Source of the DNA: Fervidicella metallireducens AeB
GTDB lineage: Bacteria > Bacillota > Clostridia > Clostridiales > Caloramatoraceae
Assembly (NCBI RefSeq): GCF_000601455.1
Contig: NZ_AZQP01000006.1
Span: 21,481 to 85,480 of the forward strand
Reading direction: 5' to 3'
Length of the DNA: 64,000 nucleotides
Position numbers and translations under genes: made by a program. Below the pieces are notes generated by a model. The model did no database searches. It was given only the letters and a program-made list of their open reading frames with translations, and was not told where the DNA came from. Shown here in pieces: positions 56,313 through 64,000 of this stretch (position 1 is the stretch's first letter; each line of letters begins with the position of its first letter).

Positions 56313-57317
56313 TTGACAACTTTTTTAGCGACAATTTTTGTTTTTGGTTTATTAATAACTAGTCATGAATTTGGACACTTTATAATGGCTAAATCAGCAG
56401 GTATTAAAGTTCTTGAATTTTCAATTGGTATGGGGCCTAAAATACTTGGATTTAATGGTGTTGAGACAAATTACACCTTACGCTTATTACCAATAGGAGG
56501 GTATGTTAAAATGCTAGGAGAAGAGGAAGAATCCTCTGATCCAAGGGCTTTTTGTAATAAAGGCCCTTGGCGAAGACTGTCGGTAATAGTTGCGGGAGCT
56601 TTCATGAATTTTGTAATAGCAATACTGCTATTCTTCATTGTTTCGTATAATATAGGAGTATATAAACCTGTTATCAGTAAAATTGAGCCAAATTATCCTG
56701 CTGAAACTGCAGGACTTAAAGTTAACGATAAAATATTAAAGGTAAATAATAAAGACATTAATACATGGAATGAGTTTATCCTATTTATATCTGAAAACAA
56801 GGAAAAACCTTTTAATATAACCTTTGAAAGGCAAAATCAACTTTATAATAAAAAGATAACTCCATTTTACAACAATAATGAAAAAAGATATATGATAGGT
56901 ATATCACCAACTCTTGTAAAGGGTAATGTTATAGAATCATTTAATAATGGATTTAGAGAAACATTTACTTCTATAAAACAAATGATAGCTTTTTTAGGAG
57001 GGGCTATTAGGGGAAAAATCTCATCTGCTGATGTTGGTGGACCTATAGCAATAGTTAAAATGTCAGGAGAAGCTGCTCGTAGTAGTATTTGGAGTTTACT
57101 GGCATTTGCAGGATTTTTAAGTATAAACTTAGGTGTTATCAACTTAATACCTTTTCCAGCATTAGATGGTGGTTGGGTTGTTATAATATTAATTGAAGCT
57201 TTAACTGGTAAGAAAATAGATGAAGATAAAATTGGTGTGATTAACCTGATAGGTTTTTCTTTATTAATAACCCTGATGATATTTGTAACTTATAAAGATA
57301 TAATAAAATTATTCTAA
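56313..57317 (+). CDS. rseP: Site-2 intramembrane zinc metalloprotease RseP (RasP)
   Basis: Cuts transmembrane anti-sigma factors and signal peptide remnants. The zinc-binding TSHEFGHFIMAKSAG (HEXXH) lies near residue 18, a PDZ domain covers about 115-185, and the second metal ligand is in NLIPFPALDGG near 276. Four membrane helices are visible. It starts at the TTG at 56313 after TAGGAGGCGGTTGT. Its place between dxr and ispG is conserved. Confidence 0.95.
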   Translation: MTTFLATIFVFGLLITSHEFGHFIMAKSAGIKVLEFSIGMGPKILGFNGVETNYTLRLLPIGGYVKMLGEEEESSDPRAFCNKGPWRRLSVIVAGAFMNFVIAILLFFIVSYNIGVYKPVISKIEPNYPAETAGLKVNDKILKVNNKDINTWNEFILFISENKEKPFNITFERQNQLYNKKITPFYNNNEKRYMIGISPTLVKGNVIESFNNGFRETFTSIKQMIAFLGGAIRGKISSADVGGPIAIVKMSGEAARSSIWSLLAFAGFLSINLGVINLIPFPALDGGWVVIILIEALTGKKIDEDKIGVINLIGFSLLITLMIFVTYKDIIKLF

Positions 57318-57340
57318 CAAATTTAAAAGGAATGATAATA

Positions 57341-58387
57341 GTGAGAAGAAAAAGTAAAAAAATAAAAGTTGGAAATATTTACGTAGGTGGAGATTCACCT
57401 ATAACTATACAATCTATGACAAATACATATACAAGTGACGTTAAAAATACAGTTAATCAAATTTTAGATCTTGAAAAAGCTGGCTGCGAAATAGTAAGAG
57501 TAGCTGTTCCTGATATGGAGGCTGCCCAAGCTATAAAGCAAATTAAAAAAGAAATAACAATACCCATAGTTGCTGACATCCATTTCGATTTTAGATTAGC
57601 AATAGAATCAATGAAAAATGGAGTAGATGCACTTAGAATTAATCCAGGTAATATAGGAGATGAAATCAAAGTAAAAGAAGTTGTTGAATGTGCTAAATTT
57701 TATGACGTGCCAATTAGAATAGGAGTTAATTCCGGATCATTAGAGAAAAATTTGTTAGAAAAATATAAAACACCTTCTCCGGAGGCCCTTGTAGAGAGTG
57801 CATTAAATCATGTTCATCTTTTAGAAAAAAATAATTTCACCAATATTGTTATTTCTGTTAAATCATCAAATGTAATCAGCAACATAGAAAGTTACAGATT
57901 ACTTGCAAAAAAGGTAGAATACCCTTTGCATCTTGGAGTTACAGAGGCAGGTACAGCTTTCTTGGGGACAATAAAATCATCAATAGGGATTGGGACTCTT
58001 TTATGTGAAGGAATTGGGGACACAATTAGAGTTTCTTTAACAGATAATCCCTTGGAAGAAATTAAGGTAGCAAAAGAAATATTAAAAGCTTGCGGATTGC
58101 GGAAAAATGGTATAGAATTAATATCTTGTCCTACTTGTGGACGTACAAATATAAATCTTATTGAACTTGCGAAGGAGGCAGAGAAAGCACTTTTTAATAT
58201 TAATAAGGACATAAAGGTTGCAATAATGGGTTGTGTTGTTAATGGTCCTGGAGAAGCAAGGGAAGCTGATATTGGAATAGCTGGTGGAATAAATGAAGGA
58301 ATTTTATTTAAAAAGGGGAAAATAATAAAAAAAGTTCCAGAAGAATTACTCCTTGAAGAATTAATCGAGGAGATAAAAAAAATGTAA
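57341..58387 (+). CDS. ispG: 4-hydroxy-3-methylbut-2-en-1-yl diphosphate synthase
   Basis: Iron-sulfur enzyme of the MEP pathway. The TIM-barrel part contains DSPITIQSMTNTYTSDVKN and VADIHFDFRLAIE. The cluster cysteines are in SCPTCGRTN near 265 and MGCVVNGPGEAREADIG near 300. The GTG at 57341 gives MRRKSKKIKVGNI, nine bases after AAAAGGA; an ATG at 57332 is also in frame but touches the ribosome-binding site. Length about 348 residues is normal. Confidence 0.95.
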   Translation: MRRKSKKIKVGNIYVGGDSPITIQSMTNTYTSDVKNTVNQILDLEKAGCEIVRVAVPDMEAAQAIKQIKKEITIPIVADIHFDFRLAIESMKNGVDALRINPGNIGDEIKVKEVVECAKFYDVPIRIGVNSGSLEKNLLEKYKTPSPEALVESALNHVHLLEKNNFTNIVISVKSSNVISNIESYRLLAKKVEYPLHLGVTEAGTAFLGTIKSSIGIGTLLCEGIGDTIRVSLTDNPLEEIKVAKEILKACGLRKNGIELISCPTCGRTNINLIELAKEAEKALFNINKDIKVAIMGCVVNGPGEAREADIGIAGGINEGILFKKGKIIKKVPEELLLEELIEEIKKM

Positions 58388-58430
58388 ATTAATAGCATTA
58401 ATATATTAAACTCTTTAATGGGGGGATTTT

Positions 58431-59060
58431 ATGAAAGTTGCTTGCATTATACCAGCTTATAATGAAGAAAGAACTATTAAGGAAATTATTGATGTAGTTA
58501 AGCAAGTAGATTTAATAGATGAAATAATAGTGGTAAGTGATGGTTCAAAGGATCAAACAGTAAGCATTTCTAAAAAAGCTGGTGCGAAGGTTATAGAAAA
58601 TAAAATTAATAAGGGTAAAGGAGCTGCTCTTAAAATAGGTATTGATTCTTCAGATTCTGATATATTTACGTTTTTAGATGCTGATCTTGTTGGATTGAAG
58701 AAAGAACACGTTATAGATTTATTAATGCCAGTGTTAAATGATGAAGCTGATATGTCAGTTGGAATATTTAAGAGTGGCAGAATTGCTACTAACCTAGCAC
58801 AAAAGGTTGCACCTAATCTATCAGGACAAAGAACTATTAAAAGACAGCTAATTGAAGAAATTGAAAACATCGATATTACAAGATATGGTGTTGAGATAGC
58901 TTTAACAAAAATAGCTCAAAAGAGAAATTATCGCACAAAAAATGTTTTTCTTGATAATTTAACTCATGTTATGAAGGAAGAAAAATTAGGTTTACGAAAA
59001 GGGTTTAAAGCAAGGTTAAAGATGTATTGGGAGATAGCTAAGTGTTTGAAGATGGAATAG
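58431..59060 (+). CDS. Glycosyltransferase family 2 protein
   Basis: A 209-residue GT-A fold enzyme. It begins MKVACIIPAYNEERTIKEII, has VVSDGSKDQTVSISKKAGAK near 34 and the metal-binding FLDADLVGLKKEHVID near 80 (DXD-type). The NKGKGAALKIG loop is characteristic of GT2. Its sugar donor and acceptor are unknown. It starts after GGGGGGATTTT and lies between ispG and polC, where proS is found in many Firmicutes. Confidence 0.87.
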   Translation: MKVACIIPAYNEERTIKEIIDVVKQVDLIDEIIVVSDGSKDQTVSISKKAGAKVIENKINKGKGAALKIGIDSSDSDIFTFLDADLVGLKKEHVIDLLMPVLNDEADMSVGIFKSGRIATNLAQKVAPNLSGQRTIKRQLIEEIENIDITRYGVEIALTKIAQKRNYRTKNVFLDNLTHVMKEEKLGLRKGFKARLKMYWEIAKCLKME

Positions 59061-59078
59061 CTTCAGGAGGAATAGATA

Positions 59079-62000
59079 ATGGCTAAAACACTTCATGAAA
59101 TTTTGAATGAAGATACAAATAGAGAAACTTATGATTCAGAGAATATATATAAAAATATTTTTGTAAACAAGGTTTATGTAGATAAAGAAGCAAATTTATG
59201 GTTTATACATTTAAGTTCGTACAATAAAATTAGTGAAGAACATCTGGAAAAGATAAAAATATTATTAAAAAACAAAGTAAAAATAACAGGTGAAATAGAA
59301 TTTTGCATAGATATTATAGATAGAAAAAAACTTACATTAGATGACTTAATTAATAACAGTGATTTAATTAGAGAACTGATACAAAGTTGCTTTAGTTCAA
59401 GTCCAGCAGTATGTAGTATGCTTCAAAAGTGTAAATATGACATTGATGAAAAAATTTAATTTTTTATGTTGATAATAGTTTTTTATTATCAATTTTAAAG
59501 TCAAAAAGTGCAGGTATTATTTTGCAAAGAGAGTTAAAACATGTTTTTGATATTGAAATATCTGTTTTATTTAAAGAAAGCTTTCTTGATGAAACAGAGT
59601 ATTATTTAGTTAAAGAAGAGGAAGACAAAAAATTAATCCTGCAGTGTTTCGATAATAAGAATGAATTAAACCATCCTAAAATTAATAAAGAAGTTAGTTT
59701 AAAGGAAAAAGCAATAACAACAGAAAGCAATTTAATTTACGGAAAAAAACTTCAAGGGGATAAAACCTCAATTGCCTCAATAAATGATGAGATTGGAACA
59801 GTTGTTATTGAGGGAATGGTGTTCAAAACCGAAATTCGAGAAACAAAAAATGGGAAATTTATATTTTCCTTTTTTATTACTGATAAGTCAAGTTCAATTA
59901 CTGTAAAACTATTTCCTAAACCAGAAAATGTTGAAGAAATTAAAAAGAGAATTAAAGAGAATGTATTCTTAAGAGTACAAGGCGAAGTTGTTAATGATAT
60001 GTTTGCTAAAGAGCTAGTATTAATGGCTAGAGCAATCGAAGAATATACTCCTTATAAGAGAATGGACGTAAGTATAGATAAGCGTGTAGAACTTCATCTT
60101 CATACTCAAATGAGTGCAATGGATGGAGTTTCTTCTGCTACTGACCTGATTAAGAGAGCAAGTGAGTGGGGTCATAGTGCAATTGCCATAACGGATCATG
60201 GAGTTGCTCAAGCTTTTCCAGAAGCAATGGAAGCTGCTACAAAAACAGGAATAAAGGTTATTTACGGGGTAGAGGCTTATTTGGTTGATGACGGAGAGCC
60301 CTTGATTTTTAGACCAACTGAAATGGAACTAGATGGAGAATTTGTAGTATTCGATATAGAAACAACAGGATTAAACTATCAAGAAGATGAAATAACAGAG
60401 ATTGGGGCTGTAAAGATTAAAAATTGTGAGATTGTAGATAGATTTTGTACGTTAATTAATCCACTAAAGAAAATTCCAGAAGAAATAGTTAAATTAACAG
60501 GAATAACAAATGAAATGGTTGCAGATAAGCCAACATTAGATATTGCACTTCCACAGTTTTTAAAGTTTATTGGAAGTTGTCCTGTTGTAGCTCATAACGC
60601 AAAGTTTGATTCATCTTTTATAAAAGAAAAATGTAAAAAACATGGATACACTTTTAATAACACTATAGTTGATACTTTAGCACTTTCAAGATGGCTTTTA
60701 CCAGATTTAAAAAGACATAAATTGAATATAATAGCAGAACATTTTAACATAAATTTAGAAAATCATCATCGTGCTGTTGATGATGCTGAAGCAACTGCCC
60801 ATGTTTTTGTAAAATTCGTAGATATTCTTAAAGAAAAGGGTGCTAAAACTATCAATGATATAAATAGTCTTTATTCAGGTAATGTAGACATAAAAAAAGC
60901 TCAGACATATCACGTTATAATTTTGGTTAAAAACAAAGAGGGCTTATTGAACTTATATAAACTAATATCAATGGCACATATTAAATATTTCAATAAAAGA
61001 CCCCGTATGCCTAAAAGTATAATTCAACAATTTAGGGAAGGTCTTATTATTGGCTCAGCATGTGAAGCTGGTCAAGTTTTTAAAGCAGTTTTAGATAATC
61101 GTTCCGAAAATGAAATAGAGGAAATAATAAAATTTTATGATTACCTTGAGATACAACCAAGAGGAAATAATGAGTTTATGATAGATAATGGAACAGTTGA
61201 AGATGAAAAACAATTAATAGAATTAAATAAAAAAATAGTTTATTTAGGAGAAAAGTACAATAAACCTGTCGTTGCAACAGGAGATGTTCATTTTTTAGAT
61301 CCTGAAGATGAATATTTTAGAAGAATATTAATGGCTGGTAAAGGTTTTACTGATGCGGATAAACAGGCTCCCCTTTATTTTACGACTACGACAGAAATGC
61401 TTGATGAATTCAGATATTTAGGTGAAGATAAGGCTTTTGAAGTAGTGGTTAAAAACACAAATTTAATTGCTGAACAAGTAGATGTTATAAAACCAATCCC
61501 TGATGAAACATTTCCACCTAAGATAGAGGGTGCAGATGAAGATATACGAAATATGACAATGAATAAAGCTCATAGTATATATGGAGAAAATCTTCCTGAA
61601 ATTGTAGAGAAAAGGTTGGAAAAAGAATTAAATTCCATAATCAACAATGGTTATGCGGTCCTATATTTAATTGCTCACAAACTTGTTGCAAAATCTTTGG
61701 AAGATGGTTACTTAGTAGGTTCAAGAGGTTCTGTTGGATCTTCTTTTGTTGCTACAATGTGTGGAATAACAGAAGTTAATCCCCTACCACCGCATTATGT
61801 ATGTCCTGTGTGCAAACATTCTGAATTTTTTACTGATGGAACAATAGGTTCCGGAGCTGATCTTCCAGATAAAAATTGTCCCAACTGTGGAAGTTTGTAT
61901 AAAAAAGATGGGCATGATATTCCTTTTGAAACTTTCTTAGGTTTTGAGGGAGATAAAGAGCCAGATATAGATTTAAATTTTTCCGGTGAATATCAGCCAG

Positions 62001-63382
62001 TGGCACACAAATATACAGAAGAGTTATTTGGTGAAGGTCATACATTTAGGGCAGGTACAATTGGAACAATTGCAGAGAAGACCGCTTACGGGTATGTAAA
62101 AAACTACTTATCCGAGAGAAATATTATTGCTACCCAAGCTGAAATTGAGAGACTCGTAAGGGGATGTACAGGGGTAAAAAGAACATCAGGTCAACATCCA
62201 GGAGGTATAATGGTAGTACCTAGGGATAATGAGATTTATGAATTTTGTCCTGTTCAAAGACCAGCAGATGATCCTAACTCAGATATAATAACTACACATT
62301 TTGATTATCACTCTATTAGTGGGCGATTGTTAAAATTGGATATATTAGGGCATGATGATCCTACAGTTATAAGAATGCTACAAGATTTAACTGGTATTGA
62401 TCCTACTTCCATTCCACTTGGTGATGAAAAGGTATTAAAAATATTCACTTCTACTGAACCACTTGGGATTACACTGGAAGAAATAGGTTGTGAAACTGGT
62501 AGTCTTGGGATACCTGAATTTGGTACAAAATTTGTAAGACAAATGTTAATAGATACACAGCCAAAGACATTTGCTGAATTAGTTAGAATATCAGGGTTAT
62601 CTCACGGAACGGATGTATGGTTAAATAATGCTCAGGAGTTAATTCAAAATGGAATTGCTACATTAAAGGAAGTAATACCTACAAGAGACGATATTATGGT
62701 TTATTTAATGTATAAAGATATTCCTCCTAAACATGCATTTAACATTATGGAAAGGGTAAGAAAAGGGAAAGGTCTTAGAGATGAAGATATTGCAGAAATG
62801 AAAGAGAAAAATGTTCCTCAATGGTATATTGATTCATGTAATAAAATAAAATATATGTTCCCAAAAGGTCATGCATGTGCATATGTTATGATGGCTGTAC
62901 GAATAGCTTATTTTAAGGTTTATTATCCAGAGGCATATTATGCAACATATTTTACTGTTAGAGCAGATGATTTTGATGCGGAGATTATTTCTAAAGGGGA
63001 AAAGGTTATATTAAGTAAAATTAAAGAAATAAATAATTTAGGAAATAATGCATCACAAAAGGAAAAGGGGTTACTTACTGTTTTAGAAATTGCATATGAA
63101 ATGTATAAGAGGGGCATTAAACTTAAAACCGTCGATTTATATAAATCTGACTCAACAAAATTTTTAATAACTGAAAATGGTATACTTCCGCCATTTAAAG
63201 CATTGCAAGGAGTAGGTGAAAGTGCTGCAAAAAGTATTGTTGAGGCCAGAAGAGAAGGAATGTTCCTATCAAAGGAAGATTTAAGATTAAGAGCAAAAGT
63301 TTCTAAGACGGTTGTAGAAATATTAGAAAATCATGGATGTTTAAATGATTTACCAGATACTAACCAACTTTCTTTGTTTTAA
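59079..63382 (+). CDS. polC: DNA polymerase III subunit alpha PolC, frameshifted
   Basis: Gram-positive replicative polymerase with its own proofreading. The gene begins at the ATG at 59079 ([20 protein letters not shown], after CAGGAGGAATAGATA), and as written the frame stops at 59459 in GATGAAAAAATTTAA. The other frame reads [17 protein letters not shown], then on to 63382. One missing A in the six-A run at 59449-59454 restores [11 protein letters not shown] and a 1434-residue protein, the normal length. Domains in order: N-terminal region, OB fold, PHP ([13 protein letters not shown]), DEDD exonuclease ([13 protein letters not shown] and [10 protein letters not shown]), and polymerase with zinc cysteines (CPVCKHSEF). 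Confidence 0.95.
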
Positions 63383-63383
63383 C

Positions 63384-63412
63384 TTGCAAAGATATATATA
63401 TAATGTTATAAT
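63384..63412 (+). promoter_or_regulatory. Sigma-A promoter for rimP operon
   Basis: TTGCAA at 63384-63389 and TATAAT at 63407-63412 with a 17-base spacer. The -35 begins two bases after the polC stop. Transcription would start near 63419. Confidence 0.75.
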
Positions 63413-63444
63413 TTCATTTAGGAAATGCATATAGTTTTTGACAC

Positions 63445-63467
63445 AAGAGTGGGGATTTCCCACTCTT
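63445..63467 (+). promoter_or_regulatory. Leader hairpin before rimP
   Basis: AAGAGTGGG at 63445-63453, loop GATTT, CCCACTCTT at 63459-63467, followed by TGCTTATGTTT. The 9-base GC-rich stem is downstream of the predicted start and upstream of rimP, so it is a leader hairpin or attenuator rather than a polC terminator. Its T-tract is interrupted. Confidence 0.65.
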
Positions 63468-63533
63468 TGCTTATGTTTAAGTATAAGACTTTGATTATTA
63501 CAAAAAATAGAAAAAAGAAAAGGAGGGTTAATG

Positions 63534-64000
63534 ATGACTAGTTTTGATATAGATAAAATTGAAAAAACAGTTGAAGAATTGGCAGAACCAGTTGTGGAAA
63601 ATCTAGGTTTTGAATTAGTAGCAGTTGAATTTGTTGAAGAAGAGGGAGAATGGTATTTGCGTATATACATAGATAAAGCCGGAGGGGTAGATCTAGATGA
63701 CTGTACAAATGTCAGCAGAATATTAAATGAAAAAATTGACGAAGTAGATCCAATTGAACAAAGTTATTATTTTGAAGTATCTTCTCCAGGTTTAGACAGA
63801 CCTATTAAGAAAGAAAAAGATTTTATAAAATATTCTGGAAGTAAAGTCCGAGTGATTTTAAATAAGCAAATAGATGGGAAGGAAATATTTGAAGGAATTT
63901 TAATAGGGCTAACAAATGATGAAGTAATTATTAAAATAAAAAATATAGATAAGAAATTAAAGAGAAAAGATATTAAATCAGTCAGATTAAATGATTTTGG
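63534..64000 (+). CDS. rimP: Ribosome maturation factor RimP (partial, runs off the end)
   Basis: The first 155 codons are present. The sequence shows LAEPVVENLGFELVAVEFVE near residue 17, YLRIYIDKAGGVDLDDCTNV near 42 and YFEVSSPGLDRPIKKEKDF near 79, the RimP family landmarks. It acts in 30S assembly. AGGAGGG at 63521-63527 serves the ATG at 63534 or the adjacent ATG at 63531. In Firmicutes rimP heads the nusA-infB operon, which would lie beyond the window. Confidence 0.95.
   Translation, partial: MTSFDIDKIEKTVEELAEPVVENLGFELVAVEFVEEEGEWYLRIYIDKAGGVDLDDCTNVSRILNEKIDEVDPIEQSYYFEVSSPGLDRPIKKEKDFIKYSGSKVRVILNKQIDGKEIFEGILIGLTNDEVIIKIKNIDKKLKRKDIKSVRLNDF

Noticed and set aside
57892..58398. 168-codon minus-strand open frame inside ispG
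   Set aside because: It is the shadow of the conserved ispG sequence and has low-complexity Ser/Ile/Phe composition.
59440..59530. Programmed frameshifting in polC, topA or ffh
   Set aside because: The breaks are scattered over eight unrelated genes, lack slippery heptamers with downstream structures common to all, and relatives have single-frame genes.
59522..63382. Short PolC starting at the TTG at 59522
   Set aside because: The same frame is open and PolC-like upstream of it, joining the N-terminal piece after one added base; no ribosome-binding site precedes the TTG.
1..64000. Mobile elements, CRISPR arrays, tRNA or rRNA genes, biosynthetic or defence systems
   Set aside because: No transposase, integrase, spaced repeats, tRNA clover-leaf elements or defence-type domains were seen; all larger frames belong to core functions.

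Overview
The window is AT-rich housekeeping DNA from a low-GC, spore-forming Firmicute, most likely a member of Clostridia. The spore signs are two alpha/beta-type SASP genes, spoVS, ylbJ and a ytvI-like gene. PolC, CodY, FapR, FabK, PrpC/PrkC and Bacillus/Clostridium gene order agree. Nearly every gene is on the plus strand; rpmB, ylbJ, tmcAL and comM are on the minus strand. I see no phage, IS element, CRISPR array, tRNA or rRNA.

Layout: 1-7.8 kb is the tail of a YugP-like metallopeptidase, then rsmB-rlmN-prpC-prkC-rsgA-rpe-thiN and two tiny membrane-protein genes. 7.8-14.3 kb holds rpmB (minus), yloU, fakA, recG, two SASP genes, rsmD and coaD. 14.4-21.1 kb is a ylb-type block: ylbJ, patatin (ylbK), tmcAL (ylbM), pta-ackA, ylbN and rpmF. 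21.4-28.3 kb is the fatty-acid cluster fapR-plsX-fabH-fabK-fabD-fabG-acpP-fabF. 28.4-37.1 kb is rnc, a radical SAM gene, spoVS, smc, ftsY, ylxM and ffh. 37.1-41.5 kb is rpsP-khpA-rimM-trmD-rplS-rbgA-rnhB-yraN. 41.6-48.9 kb is comM (minus), dprA, topA, trmFO and codY. 49.2-64 kb is rpsB-tsf-pyrH-frr, uppS-cdsA-ytvI-dxr-rseP-ispG, a glycosyltransferase, polC and the start of rimP. The themes are translation and its RNA modification, membrane lipid and isoprenoid synthesis, SRP targeting, chromosome maintenance and acetate metabolism.

The most striking feature is damage to conserved genes. Eight of them (ylbK, pta, the radical SAM gene, ffh, topA, trmFO, uppS, polC) are each broken once, and in every case restoring one missing base gives a full-length protein. 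dprA carries an in-frame TAA. Because ffh, topA, uppS and polC are normally essential, the uniform one-base losses look like sequencing or assembly errors rather than biology. Annotation that follows the raw reading frames will split these genes.

Regulatory DNA is readable: several sigma-A promoters with 17-base spacers, many intrinsic terminators, an L19 leader, a structured rpsB leader, CodY-box matches before codY and pta, and a possible FapR site before fapR. I did not find a previously undescribed system; the region reads as conserved core genome.
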